A stretch of 64,000 nt of DNA from Endomychus coccineus (lineage: Eukaryota; Arthropoda; Insecta; Coleoptera; Endomychidae): NCBI GenBank assembly GCA_958510875.1, contig OY294067.1:255317736-255381735 (forward strand), given 5' to 3'. Positions 1 through 12,015 of this stretch are shown here, one piece after another (the first letter of the stretch is position 1; each line of letters starts with the position of its first letter). Position numbers and translations under genes: made by a program. The notes below the pieces were generated by a model. It did no database searches. It was not told the DNA's origin and saw nothing but the letters and a program-made list of their open reading frames with translations.

Positions 1-560
1 TATATACGGCCGTGGAGTAAACCAATTAAGTACTAGAAGTTTTTTCGGAAAGCCGCCCCATAAAAATACAGGGTTCAAAATTAAATTCAATTTAGAAAAT
101 GTGTCATAATTTGAAAGCGGTTCAATGTATCAAATTGAGAATGAGCATTATTAATTATGTTTTTAAGAGCGAGAAATAAGAATTTCTGATCATTTCCAAG
201 TTTCTCACTAGAGTTATATACATTGAGTTCAATAAAACTATGAATTTTTTCCTACCTGTAATATAAGGCACGTTTTAAATTGGGTTTCTCAGAGAGGAGT
301 TATTACTAGGCTCAATAGGCATACTTTCTCGATCTGGATATCGCTAGACGATGAAAAAAATCAGAGTAATCAAATTGATGTTTTGATTAACACAATGCAA
401 TAAATTAAAAACAAAGAATGTTAAACGACCAAGCTCACATCGGTAAACGTTTAAAGTCGCAGCCATTCCCCTGAACAGATTTTTTTGAATGACTTTCTTA
501 TGGGAATGTTTGTTTGGCTTCATTCATTTTCAGTGAAAGTTGATCACATATACCCCTGAA
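1..560. other. Intergenic, no recognised feature
   Basis: AT-rich sequence with no ORF, repeat or RNA that I can support. The last 8 bases (553-560, CCCCTGAA) are the left target-site duplication of the neighbouring hAT element. Confidence 0.5.
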
Positions 561-698
561 CAGAGCCGTAGCAAGCTTTACTGGCGCCCTAGGCAATTTC
601 GGAAATTTTCGCCCATTTCCCCCCCTGAAATTTGCAAAAATGATATAATAAGACTTGTATTTTTTAAGAAAAAATTCTCAGTTATCAAATAGTATATT

Positions 699-824
699 GA
701 AGAACGAGTTTCCTAAGACTCGTCTTAAAGCACGAATTCAAGTATAAAAAACGAGTGGCGAAGCCACGAGTTTTTTTAAAGAATGAGTGCTTCAAGGTCT
801 TAGGAAACGAGTTGTTCATACTAT
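699..824. repeat. Long imperfect hairpin inside the hAT element
   Basis: The segment starting GAACGAGTTTCCTAAGAC (about 700) returns in inverted form, ending at about 822. It closes on a short loop around GGCGAAGCC (757-764). It looks like a fold-back/MITE-type repeat inserted in the hAT element. Its neighbour up to about 1155 (CTCGACACTGTCATTTAAGC and following) may belong to the same insertion, but I cannot fix its ends. Confidence 0.6.
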
Positions 825-1348
825 TTTTTGTAATTTGCCCTTTTTATGCCGTTTTTAAACAAAAATGTTCAATTTAGTCCATTTAGTGATTTTTATGGTG
901 GTTGGTAACATCTTAATTTTGGAAGTGAAAATTTGATTTAGTGGTTCTGTGATCGCTTTTTGAGTTGTTGACGCTCGACACTGTCATTTAAGCTGACATA
1001 ATGATGACAAGATAATTCCGCATCAAGCTCGCCAACCTAAAAATTTTCGTAAAAAGTTCCGTGCTTTTTTGGATATTAAGACACGGCGAGTGATGACGTT
1101 GCGTTCGTTAATGGGTCAATTAGAAAATCAAAATGGAGGCAAATTCCAAAAATAGGTTTCTTGGGCATACATATTTATTCATTGCATCATATACTTTTAC
1201 AGAATTATTACATTTGTATTGTGTTGAAGCCAGTCATACACATATTAGAAAAAAGTTTTTGAAATTCACAATTGAATTTTTCTCGACTTAATTGCCGCGA
1301 ATTTGTCAATTTTATCGTCAAAATTAATTTGACTCGCACTCTCATTTT

Positions 1349-1909
1349 CTATGGATAAAATAGCCAGAATTTGGACAATCTTTCCTGGGATGCAGTTGAT
1401 CTCAAATAATTTTTTATGAGTTTCAGTTTGCTTAAACTACGTTCACATGTAGCTATTGATATAGGCATTGTCAAAAAAATTCTCAAAGCAATATCAATGT
1501 TTGGGTAATATGCTTTCAAACTATAATCTTGAATTAGCTGAGGTGATTCTAGAACACTTGCAGATTCAAGACGATCTGGAATAATTGACAAAACTGCGTG
1601 CTGAAAATCGGAAATCTCGTAAATAAATTCTGCCCCATTAATGTCTCTTTCCTATTTTATCGCCAATTCCATTGCTGCTTTCTTCAATTTCATTTTACTC
1701 ATATTTTGTAAAGACTCGCCAGACAAGAATCCGAAATCATTGGCAACCTCCATCAACTTTTCATACCTCCAATTAATGTCAGCTATGAACATAACAAGTG
1801 CTTCGTTCATATCAATCCGAAACATTTGAATTTCCGAGATATTATGCCCGTCATCTTCTCCTTCGTACAACTCCAATCTTTTTTTTTTTTCTTGATCTTT
1901 TGTTTGCAT
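1349..1909 (-). pseudogene. hAT transposase remnant (C-terminal dimerisation domain)
   Basis: Minus-strand ORF 1349-1591 contains the typical hAT C-terminal dimerisation signature: a YPN start, a segment like LTMPISIATCERS, then KLKLIKNYLRST. This is the conserved core through which hAT transposases oligomerise. Minus-strand ORF 1652-1909 lies upstream and is an acidic/helical fragment compatible with the preceding region of ZMYM1-like hAT transposases. The two are not joined in one open frame, no zinc finger or complete RNase H fold is present, and the family is normally 600-800 residues. It is a relic and is not expected to be active. Confidence 0.7.
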
Positions 1910-1931
1910 GTTTTATTTTCAGAGTAGTAGA

Positions 1932-2665
1932 TAAGGCTGGCGCGGGGGTGTGTTGCGATTTATAGATATATATGTATATATATGATTTCTAGCCTATATC
2001 TCAAAAAACAGTATCAAAAAAAGTTTCGAACAAAAGTAGTAGGAAATAAAAATTCCCACAAAAAATCATCCATAAAATTTTTTAATTTTCCGCGCGGTTT
2101 CCGCATAAAATGCGTTAAGAAAATTAAGCTTTTTCTTGAAAAAAATTTTTAAATAAAAGTTATTCAAAATGTATTTTCCTTCAAAACGAACGTTATTAGA
2201 AAAGTCAGATTTTCCACGGAAAATCGGAAAATCGTATTTAGGTATATTTTTCGCAATTAATCGATAATTTGGCAGACAGTGCGCCTTAAAGAATAAATGT
2301 AGTACTACGTTGATGTGTCCAGGGATATAACTGAGTATGAAAATTGTGGAAAATTCTTGGAAAATCATAGAGTTTTCACTTTTATATCAGCGTCAAACGT
2401 GTCATTTTCTAGGTTTTCGTAGGTGTAGATTACAAATTTTACATCAGTTTTTTTTTTAATGTTTGTAAATTTTACATTTTTCTTATTTAATTTCTTCTTT
2501 TTTTTTTGATTCAGAACGTTTATTATAGATGACAATTTTTTTAATTTCTATTACATTGATATATTATCATTATTACATTATTAATATGTTTATTATTATT
2601 GATTTATTAATATTCATTATAACTAATATTATTATAATTATTATCAGTATTATCATTATCATTAA

Positions 2666-2705
<40 letters not shown>

Positions 2706-3491
2706 GTCATTATTATGGCAATTTTTTTTTAATACATTCTGTACGTCTATCCAAAATCTAAACCGTAATTGTTTTGTGTATTTTTTCTCAAACGTCTTAC
2801 GCGTGGATGGCATTACGTTGTCATGGTTAAACTCCCACACTCTGGATACTCGCCTGTTCATATTCTAAGAGACTCACAGATACGTACGTTGGTATGATTT
2901 ATATTTAATGTAGGCGGAAGGACTATAATATATAGTATACTCTGTATAAATATACCCAATGCATTCTTATTATAAGATAACGTTGTCAAATTTGTAATCT
3001 ACACCTACAAAAACCTAGAAAATGACACGTTTGAAGGTGTTATCGAAGTGAAAATTCTACGATTTTCCAAGAATTTTCCACAATTTTCATTCTTTATACT
3101 CAGTTAAGTCTGGACATATCAACGAGGTATTACATTTCTTCTTTAAAAATTATCGACTAATTGTGAAAAATATGCCTAAACACGATTTTCCGATTTTCCG
3201 TTTAAAATCTGACTTTTCTAATAATGTTCGTTTTGAAGAAAAATACATTTTGGACAACTTTTATTTAAAAAATTTTTCAAGAAAAAGCTTAATTTTTTTA
3301 ACGCATTTTACGCGGAAACCGCGCGGAAAATAAAAAATGTTATGAATGACTTTTTGTGGGAATTCTTATTTCCTACAACTTTTGTTCGAAACTTTTTTTG
3401 ATACATTGCTTGGCTTTTGAGATATTGGCTATAAATCATATATATAAATATATATGTATCTATAATCACAACGCACCTCCGCGCCAGCCTT
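1932..3491. mobile_element. Fold-back element with ~500-bp inverted arms, nested in the hAT
   Basis: Seen: GGCTGGCGCGG at 1933 is mirrored by CCGCGCCAGCC ending near 3489. The arms (about 1932-2440 and 2988-3491) are near-identical inverted copies; for example TTTTCCGCGCGGTTTCCGC near 2088 reappears inverted near 3320. The centre (2441-2987) carries an ATT-rich microsatellite and no coding capacity. No clear target duplication could be read. It is a non-autonomous foldback/MITE-like insertion whose mobilising family I cannot name. Confidence 0.7.
2619..2716. repeat. (ATT)n / ATTATC microsatellite
   Basis: About 100 bases of ATT triplets with interruptions, at the centre of the fold-back element. 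The poly-Ile and poly-Asn reading frames across it are artefacts of the repeat. Confidence 0.9.
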
Positions 3492-3808
3492 CGCGTCAGT
3501 GACATCAGTTTTTAGATGTCAAAACCTACACTTTTCTACCAAAAAACCCCGCCGTACAGAGAGGTCTGTGGAAAATGTCTTATTTGCCTGGGGTACAATA
3601 AATAATGAAGAAAGATTGAATCGCTGCTAGAAACTCGACGAGAAACATAAGAATCATTTTGAGTGCAGCGACTTCTTCTTCTTGGGGTTCCATTGTGTCG
3701 CCCAAATTTTTTTCGTTTAAACTTTGTCGTGACATGGCGCCCCTTTTGTGATGACGCTCGAGGCAAGTGCCTCAGTTGCCACACCCTTGCTACGGCTCTG
3801 CCCCTGAA

Positions 3809-4675
3809 TTATTCTGTTGAACAGTTCCGTTAGGATTTTTTCATAATGTTGGTTATATACAATATAATTTCACAAATATAATTGAAATTTTTGAAACATT
3901 CTTCTTCTCATTTGCGTTTCAGTACCTACTTGAAACAGGTGTTCTTCTAAAAGAACAATAGGCGTTTGAATTATTGAAAATAGTTCTCTCCTTTATCTGT
4001 CCTATGTATAAAATTTGTTCATAAATATTCAACACTTTAACATGAAATCAAACTTTATGATATGAAACAAACCACTCAATATAGAGAGCCACATTTTAAA
4101 CTTGTTATAACTTTCTTGTGACACTCTGCATCTTTTCTGATTACCCTGCTATGCATTATGAAACGAGTAATTCTATCAAAAAACAAGTCAATATTTAATA
4201 ATCTAGGGGTGCCTCTCTTCTATGAACTGTAAAATTATATTTTGGGTAGCTCTTACACATTTTGCTCCATGAAGTCTAGGAAATACCACTTCTTAACACG
4301 TATTGTTCGGTGAAGGTTCATTGGTCGCATCTCTCCACTTCACCCATATTTTTGTTGTCCACGTACAAATATTATGTTAAGATTGTTGCACTGTGATTTA
4401 TTTTACGAGAATATCGTGATACGTTATGGAGTGGAAAGAAAGAAACATCATTAGATACAACAAATACAATATCTTTGTCATACCATTTAGAGGCAACAAG
4501 TTTACGTAACTATACATATATTCAATTAAACTAACCTCTATCTTTTTCTCTCGTGCCTTTTTTGTTAGTTACAGGTGAAATTGATAAACGAATCAGTTTA
4601 AATTGTTCCTGTTCCGAGGATTCTCTTTATAGACAGCGTTTGAAGTGGGAGAAAGCTAAAGATGTTATCAAAAAA
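3809..4675. other. Intergenic, no recognised feature
   Basis: No supported gene or repeat. A (T)n-rich tract and unique-looking AT-rich DNA fill the stretch between the hAT element and the Helentron remnant. Confidence 0.4.
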
Positions 4676-5795
4676 AAAAAGTGTGACACTCGGGGACTGC
4701 CGCGGTAAAGCTATTGCATAGCATTTTTTATCAACTTATGCAATTATAATTATTTATTTATTTTTATTATTGCAGTATTTTTTTTTCTTTGATATTAATT
4801 CAAGTTTTTTCTTTGATATTAATTCAACTTTCACTTTTTGAGCGTGGTGACCAATAAGAAAACAAATTTTTTTCTTTTATTGAATAAATGAGAAGTTAAA
4901 ATATTTTTATTATCTTACAATACATGTAGGTTATTCAGGAATTTTTATCATTGAAACTATAGGTTTATGGTAACTGAAATAAGAAACATAAGTTTGAGAC
5001 TTGATATCCTCTAAATATCTGGAAAATACCGCGTCAATGGTGGTCCCATATTTTGTTGTGGATTCTTGTGGATCCATTTTCAAATTCAATTTTTCCGAAA
5101 GAAAAGTTGTCAACCGCTCTGATTTTTTATCAGCGAAGTTGATGTTGAAATCGCCAGCCAAGATAAGAGGAAATTTATACATTTGTACATTTGTACCAAG
5201 TATTTTCGACCCTTCTTCAGTGTACTCCAGTGAAGTGCGATGAATAAAATGCTCTACCTCGTCCAATTTTGGATTCGGAGAAATGTAAATTGCTATCATG
5301 ACTATGTGTAGGGTAGGCCATTTCTAAGTTTGCATAAGCACGCACAAATATCTCCAACATTAACATCGCTAACGTGTGCAATATTTATTTCAATATTCGG
5401 AGTCATAATATTAGTAACATTATTATTATTTTGGTAAATAGCCACCCCACCTTTTGAACAGTATCTACAACAGTATATATACCTACATGTATACTTACGG
5501 AGCACACATGCGGCGAGTGTGGCATTATAAAGATATGATAGATACCTATACACCTATATACTTTCTCACAAACAGCTGCTTACGTATTCGTCCGATTTCG
5601 GAGCAGCTCGTCTCGATCCGTGCGAGCTTCGTACAGTCCTACCATATACATACACGTTAAGCGAACGCTCGGCCGAGGTACATGGTAGGCGGAGTGGGGG
5701 GTGTTAGGTTTTATTTTCGTTACGGAATTTCTTGATTCGGTCGCCGCGCTGAAAGCCCGTGATAAAAGCTATGCAATAGCTTAAAAATGTTTAAC
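4676..5795 (-). mobile_element. Helentron (Helitron2-type) remnant, inverted copy of the one at 59.7-61.3 kb
   Basis: The block 4681-5455 is a close inverted copy of about 60530-61330. The 3' end carries GGGGACTGCCGCGG next to GCTATTGCATAGC. The 5' end (about 5700-5795) carries, read on the minus strand, AGCTATTGCATAGC followed by the CGCGGCGACCGAATC block also seen at 59.7 and 60.1 kb. Such short subterminal palindromes, and an apurinic-type endonuclease domain at the C-terminus of the Rep-helicase, are known for Helentrons. No Rep or helicase sequence is present, so this is a 3'-terminal fragment. Bases about 5455-5690 differ from the other copy and look like an insertion or rearrangement. 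Confidence 0.6.
4931..5553 (-). pseudogene. Endonuclease (EEP fold) domain of Helentron protein, truncated
   Basis: Two minus-strand ORFs in different frames (5302-5553, then 4931-5299) together cover the second half of an endonuclease/exonuclease/phosphatase-fold domain. Visible motifs are GGVAIYQNN, YISPNPK, AGDFNIN (catalytic D and N), TKYGTTIDAVFSRYLE and SYFSYHKPIVS (the C-terminal His motif), ending at a stop near 4931. The same order is seen in the + strand copy at 60190-61061. The N-terminal third is missing and one frameshift separates the pieces. LINE-type endonucleases have a similar fold, but no reverse transcriptase follows here and the flanks are Helentron-like. Confidence 0.65.
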
Positions 5796-6599
5796 TTGTC
5801 ATCTGCCTGTTTAATCCTGCTTCTTTTCTAAACTGGGAACCTGGCAAATTATTGAGTGTTACCAAATCCTCATTTGTAACACTACCGCGTCAGTTAACAA
5901 GTGACACTTCTCTTTCATGAGAATACATGTCTTCTTCCAAATCTGCTGATGATTCATTGAAAGATCCCTAGAACAAAACATGAAATGTAATGTCATATGC
6001 CTATCGTTCATTGATATTTGTCACTATGGGATTCTAATCTAAAACTCCATAATATTACATATTTATTACTAATAATTGCTCCCGAATAAAATTAATAGAT
6101 AAGCTAAATAATACGAAACACAATTTAGGTACTTCTAAATATGCTGAAGGATTCAAATATCTTTAGAAAATCTACAGTATAACCATTTTGAGTACCACAC
6201 ATCAGCTTTGAGCTGAACTTCTTTGGAAGTTGCCAAGGTTGAGAAATGTAGAGATTGGCCCTACTGAACTCTACTGTCAATTCTAATACCAACTCAATAT
6301 TGATCTTGGTGCACTCAAACTGATGTTAATTGGATATTTCAAAAACGCATGGGCTCTTGAAATAAGTTCATCTTCTAAACTGAGTTCAGATTATGGATAA
6401 ACTACGCTTGAGACTTTTCTGGTACATAATGGATCTAAGAATATTTTTCACACGAGCTAAGTGCTGAACGATCTTTCTGCTTGAGCAACCGTCACAGGTA
6501 TGATGAGTTATGACACTGGGAGAACATTTCTAGTGTTAATTCGAAAATGTTCAGTAAATCCATATGCTCAAAATCTTGATTAAAGGATACATTAGATTC
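5796..6599. other. Intergenic, no recognised feature
   Basis: No coding or repeat signal that I can support. Confidence 0.4.
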
Positions 6600-6642
6600 G
6601 TGGATAGTTCTTAGATATGAACTACGTCTAAGAACTATCCAC
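6600..6642. repeat. Perfect 16-bp hairpin
   Basis: GTGGATAGTTCTTAGA (6600-6615) and its exact reverse complement (6627-6642) are separated by 11 bases. No run of T follows that would suggest a Pol III terminator, and there is no surrounding ORF. Function unknown. Confidence 0.7.
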
Positions 6643-6731
6643 TATCAGCTAGTTCTGTACATAAATCGTTAGAATACTTTTAATCGATGGTCATTTTTTC
6701 ATATCCTGGAAAGTATTATTTTGACTAGTAC

Positions 6732-7087
6732 CAGGAGATCGCTAACCTCATTTACAAAACTCGAATCAAAATTTGATACCAGCGCCCTCTGACAACGCGC
6801 CCCTATCAGCGTTCCATGAAAACATTTCCCGGATTCCCAGCGTTTGTCGATAAGGAATATTGAAGTACGTCAACGTTGGTAGAAGGCAGAACTGAAAGTC
6901 CGTTTGGTTCATTCATTCTCAAATTTTAGAGTACATCTGCCAATGTTCAACTAAATCTGTGAATCCGGGAAATGTTTTCTTGGAACGTTGATAGGTGGCG
7001 CATTGAGCTTCGCAACATTGAGAGGGCGCTGTTATCAGTGTGAAATTCTTGAGCCGAATTTTGTATATGATCTCTTCTCACCTCTGC
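6732..7087. mobile_element. Short palindromic MITE, possible TAGTAC target duplication
   Basis: Inverted arms: CAGCGCCCTCTGACAACG (about 6780) with GAGAGGGCGCTG (7021-7033), and CATTTCCCGGATTC with GAATCCGGGAAATG (6962-6974). TAGTAC occurs directly on both sides (6726-6731 and 7088-7093), consistent with a 6-bp duplication. No coding capacity. Superfamily not assigned. Confidence 0.55.
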
Positions 7088-7093
7088 TAGTAC

Positions 7094-7546
7094 CTACCTA
7101 TATTGCCAAAATGTATCGAAGAAAGTTGCAACAACACGTAAAGTTTCGTACATTGTTGTGAAATTGCTAATTATCTCATTTATTAAGGCATAACAATTTT
7201 AAAAGTTTCGCACAGAGTTCAACATTAATTGTATTAGTGCTTTCGTCCATGAATCTTTTCCGAATGTTTCTTTGTTTTTTCTGGAAATGTTGTTCAAATA
7301 ATCATATTTGCAAATCTAGTTTGTCTTCAGAAATTATTAGAGGCCACTTTGTTCTTTATTGCTTCAGGTCGTCAATAAAGCTATTGGATATTCTCGTGCT
7401 CTGCGTCAGCATTCACCTACATTTTTAACTTGGAGGACTTCATTTCTATATTCTATTGAAGTCAGTACTATGATTCAAATACTGCTTATTAGCAAACATA
7501 AAAAGCTATTTAAATGTCCATTTATTCCTTTGACCTAGAGGCTACA
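7094..7546. other. Intergenic, no recognised feature
   Basis: No supported gene or repeat. Confidence 0.4.
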
Positions 7547-7548
7547 TA

Positions 7549-8746
7549 GTCTAGGAACCAGAGCGATATTGATGGTCTGAACATTAACCCGATGGCACTA
7601 TGGTTAATCGTTAGAGGACGGTTCAATGACCAATTCATCTCACAGACTGAATTTTCCCCGGCTACTAGATCTCGAGATACAGCATCCGCATTTTTTTTTT
7701 GACTGGAGGTTAACCCTTTCCAAGTTGCGGTTACTTGAAAAGCATGTCATTCTTATACACTTCCACCATGTGCCATCATTTTTTATCGTGTCCGTTTATA
7801 AAGCCAACCAGTTAAAATAGACCCGAAAATGGACTGCAAGTTAACCCCCCCAAACCTGGTGAATAATGTTCATTGGTATTGGCAATTGTTAACATACCCT
7901 ATGCCATCAAAAGTTATCGGTCCTTTTTCGAGTAGTTGGCCATTATTTGGATCAAAAATGTTTATTTTTTTCAATTTGTTGATGAAACTTGCGGGTCACA
8001 AGGTAACATGATGACACCATGTTAAATAACTTTATTGGAGATCAAATAAAGATATAAAATTATTGCCATCACTCAAGGCCCAGTTCAACCCCCCAAATAC
8101 CCATAAGACCACCCTCCAAAACAAAAAAAAAACAAAAACGGGCGTTTCGATTTCAAACCCCGCCAGAATCTCAATAATTGACTAATTTATCATAAAATTG
8201 GTCATATTATCCATACTATTCATATTTTTTGGGGGGTGGTTTTAGGGGGTTTTGGGGGGTTGAAATAGGCAAGGAGTGATGGCAATAATTTTAAATCTTT
8301 ATTTGATCTCCAAAATGAAAAAAAGAAACAATTTTGGTCCAAATAATGATCAATTACTAGAAAATGGACCGATAAATTTTGATGGCATAGGGTATGTTAA
8401 CAATTGCCAACACCGATGAACCTTTTCCACCAGGTTTGGGAGGGTTAACTTGCAGTCCATTTTCGGTCCAATTTTAACTGGTCGGCCTGATAAACGAACA
8501 CGATAAAAAATGATGGCACATGGTGGAAGTGTATAAGAATGGCATGCTTTTCAAGTAACCGCAACTTGGAAAGAGTTAACCTCCACTGAAAAACAAATAA
8601 AAAATGCGGATGCTGTATCTCGAGATCTGACAGCCGGGGAAAATTCGGTCTGTGAGATGAATTGATCATTGAACCGTCCTCTAACGATAAACCATAGTGC
8701 CATCTAGTTAATGTTCAGACCATCAATATCGCTCTGGCTTCTAGAC
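7549..8746. mobile_element. 1.2-kb near-complete palindrome flanked by TA
   Basis: The left arm starts GTCTAGGAACCAGAGCGATA (7549) and the right arm ends with its inverted form (about 8727-8746). TA lies directly outside both ends (7547-7548 and 8747-8748). Homology runs almost to the centre; only about 8110-8225 is unpaired. The ORFs inside are arm sequence read through and are mirrored between arms. A TA duplication suggests mobilisation by a Tc1/mariner-like enzyme. Confidence 0.75.
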
Positions 8747-8748
8747 TA

Positions 8749-9862
8749 ACAGGTTTCAGGCGAGATATGAGTACCTACCTGTTTATTGAAAGGACCAATT
8801 ATCTTAATCAAACCAGGCACATGATACGCGATAGGTTATACGGATTTAATTCTCATACATCAGTAGTATCTGAAGGATTATGTAACTATCATTCTATATT
8901 TTTCTAAAGGATTCCCCATCTTTCTAAACTGCCACTAAAATTATTATGAAGTGTTGCAGGTATGCTTTGGTTTTGGGGGAATTAGGTAGGTATAAACAAT
9001 CAACTCCGCGCGATGAGGGAGTACTGAAAGGCCTCTGGGTAGCTCCCTCAGGGAATCCAATTCGAGCAAACAAATAAAAATAATCTATTTATTCTGATGT
9101 CTAGTACCTATCCTGTCGAAGAAATTAAACTGAAAGCCAACAAGTGATAAAAGTATGTACCTGCATATATAAACAAACAGCCGGTATTGATTATTTAGAA
9201 ATATCACGTATTACCCCTATACATAAGGCTCACCAATGAAATGCTTATCAAATTCGGCGATAACACTTCCGTTGAAGTAATTATTTCATGGTTTCAAACG
9301 CTATGTGGTCTCGCTTTCCTTAGTGAATGATTTTATTTTACAGTGTTAGTTAGTTTATTATTACGAAATGTGGCCTGGAGGATCGAATGTGGGTTATTTT
9401 TATTACAACCATTGGGAAGACCAATTTTTACGGTTCGAGGACAAAATGTAACTAACCAAGTTTTTTAATTCTCAGCTCTAGAAATTTTCCGTATTTATGT
9501 ACTATGTATTACTTATCCTGTGATGGATAGCAAGAAGTTTCTAATATTGCAATAACACAAAATAAATTTAACCATGATACTGTTCTCTTGAATTAACTTG
9601 ATCAACCTCAAATTAAAGTATTCCCAAAACGATGACACTGATAGTAGTTTATATTATTTATGAGAAATATACTCGGGGTACAGAATTTTGAATGATTGTT
9701 TAATTGTAAAGGCTAAGATTGATAAAAGCAAATGAGGCGTTGAGAACCCGAGCGGACCATCCGCAGTTCGATTTGTATGGAAATATTCGCAATGTTCGAA
9801 ATATCACTTTATTAGATTTGATATTACAAACTGATAAACTATAAGGGTTCACAATGTGGTTA
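8749..9862. other. Intergenic, no recognised feature
   Basis: No ORF with recognisable similarity, no clear repeat and no RNA gene. Confidence 0.4.
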
Positions 9863-9864
9863 TA

Positions 9865-12012
9865 CAGGCTGTTCCATCTCAGCCGAGCCACCCCGTATAT
9901 TTCTTATCCCATAGTGAGTGGAAAAATCTCCCGAAACACATCGAATGATTTTGTTTGGGGGCCATCTTTTGACGTATATTTGAGGCTTGAACGAGCAACC
10001 CCCTAATAGGGGGCGCTTCAACCCCTCAAAATTTAATAGGGGAGTGGGGTTGAGTGATACATCATTTGAAAGGTCTTAGTAGCCTCTTTACAACGGTGTA
10101 TGAAAAACGTAAATTTGATGAGCCGTTTAGGCCAAAAATTAATTTTGTTGCTCGAATGCGCCACCTTGAATATTTTGGTTATTTGTACAATGTACAAGCT
10201 CAATTTTATTAAGCCTTTTTCATAAACTTAAACAATCTTCAAAAAATCACATTCGTGAAAAAATTGAATTGTGTTGTCATGCTTACAATGAAAAAAATTA
10301 AATCTGCGTGTTTAAATCAAATGTTCAAATTGTCCTCCATTGACTTCCATACAATAACACATTCTCTCAAACTAATAAATAAAAAAACAGCAAAACATTT
10401 GCTTATGTTGCCTTCATTTTTTTTTGTTCTTAGAAGGTGTTTATCTGGTTTTAACGTTTCTTTGATCATTTCATGATTTTAATCAATCTGTTGAGTTACT
10501 ACTTTGCTGATTTGTTTAAAATTTCAAGAAATATGGTGTACACATTGCAAGAACATGTTGAGCTGGTTAGCATTTATTACCAAAATCAAAATTATGCCCG
10601 AGCGGCTGCAAGGATATTTAACGAAAACCATCCTGAACGTAGCGTTCGCCATAAATACCTAATGGAATTGATTTCAAAATTTGTGGAGACAGGTTCAGTA
10701 ATGGATAAAAAAAGGGCACTCATTGGAATTGTTAATGATGGAGGAGCAGCTGTGGCGGTATTGGGACATGTCCAACTTATGCCAAACACGCAATCTGTAC
10801 GACAACTTTCTGCAGCTTCCCGTATTAGCTAATCTAACGTTTCAGAATTTTACATAAACACAAGTTCCATCCGTACAAAATTAAATTAATTCAGGAATTA
10901 AATGATGATGATTGGGATCGAAATTATGGTCGAGCGTATCAACAATAACCCAAATTTCTTGTACAACGTTTGCTTTTCTGACGAATGCACTTTTTTACTT
11001 AATGGAGCGGTTAACCGGCATAACTGTAGAATTTGGAGCGATAAAAATCCTCATGTATTTCGAGAAACTCACACTCAACATCGGGAGAAGCTAAACGTTT
11101 GGGTAGGAATTTTCGGAGACCACCTAATTGGACCTCTGTTTATTCCTGGTAATTGAATGGCGAAATTCATCTTGAAATGTTGGAAAATGCGATTGATCCG
11201 TTAATAACTGAACAATTAGAAAACGATCCTCTACTACTTGAACAACAATTGCATTTCCAACAAGACGGAGCTCCTCCTCACTACGCCGCACCAGTTCGCC
11301 AATACCACAATTTGCAATATCTTGGTCGTTGGATTGGAAGAAGAGGTCCTATGGAGTGGCCTGCTCGATCTCCTGACCTGAACCCTCTGGACTCCATCTT
11401 GTGGGGACATTTTAACTCCAAGATTTTTGTGACTCAGCCTGAAAATTTGGACGAACTACGCCAACGAATTGTAAATGAGTGTCGTCAAATAACTCCAATT
11501 ATGCTGAACCATGTTAGAGACGGTTTTCAGTCAAGATTGTATTATTGTATGGAAGTCAATGGAGGACAATTTGAACATTTGATTTAAACAGGAAGATTTA
11601 ATTTTTTTCATTGTATGCATGACAACACAATTCAATTTTTTACGAATGTGATTCTTTGAAGATTGTTTAAGTTTGTAAAAAAGGCTTAATAAAAATGAGC
11701 TTGTACATCGTACAAATAACCAAAATATTCAAGGTGGCACATTCGTGCAACAAAATTAATTTTTGGCGAAAACGGTTCATCAAATTTACGTTACGCTTCC
11801 AAGACCTTTCAAATGACGTATCACTCAACCGCTCTCCCCTATTCAATTTTGAGGAGTTGAGGCGCCCCCTATTAGGGAGTTGCTCGTTCAAGCCTCAAAT
11901 ATACGTCAAAAGATGTCCCCAAACAAAATCATTCGACGTGTTTCGGCAGATTTTTCCACTCACTATGGGATAGGAAATATACGGGGTGGCTCGTCTGAGA
12001 TGGAACACTCTG
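9865..12012 (+). mobile_element. Tc1/mariner-superfamily element, long TIRs, TA target duplication
   Basis: Ends: CAGGCTGTTCCATCTCAGCC at 9865, mirrored by the sequence ending at 12012, with TA at 9863-9864 and 12013-12014. The inverted arms are very long, about 9865-10365 and 11527-12012. The right arm runs into the last codons of the transposase, so a copy of those codons also lies in the left arm in inverted form. The 2148-bp element contains one decayed transposase on the + strand. Confidence 0.85.
10533..11587 (+). pseudogene. Mariner-type DD41D transposase, frameshifted
   Basis: The start at ATG 10533 (MVYTLQEHVEL) matches the helix-turn-helix N-terminus of this transposase group. The chain breaks near 10830, resumes at about 10902 (FSDECTF holds the first catalytic Asp), loses one T near 11154 and continues in another frame to the stop at 11585-11587 (GGQFEHLI ending). 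The second catalytic Asp is in QQDGAPPHY, the third in SPDLNPLD, with 41 residues between them. That spacing differs from the DD34D of classical mariners. At least two frame breaks make it inactive. Relatives lie at 35.6, 44.3 and 54.6 kb. Confidence 0.85.
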
Positions 12013-12015
12013 TAT

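Larger units (their letters stand above)
561..3800 (-). mobile_element. hAT DNA transposon with 8-bp TSD, decayed and internally invaded
   Basis: Seen: the ends are inverted repeats, CAGAGCCGTAGCAAG at 561 and CTTGCTACGGCTCTG ending at 3800. They are flanked by identical 8-bp repeats CCCCTGAA (553-560 and 3801-3808). An 8-bp duplication and a CAG-type terminus are hallmarks of the hAT superfamily. Inside, on the minus strand, is a decayed hAT transposase (1349-1909). Two other palindromic elements are nested within it (699-824 and about 1932-3491), so much of the 3.24 kb is not original hAT sequence. The element cannot be autonomous. Confidence 0.85.

Noticed and set aside
2529..2861. ORFs rich in Ile (plus) and Asn (minus)
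   Set aside because: They are translations of the ATT microsatellite and its flanks.
7626..8669. ORFs of 60-74 codons with similar sequence on both strands
   Set aside because: They are the two mirrored arms of the 7549-8746 palindrome, not genes.
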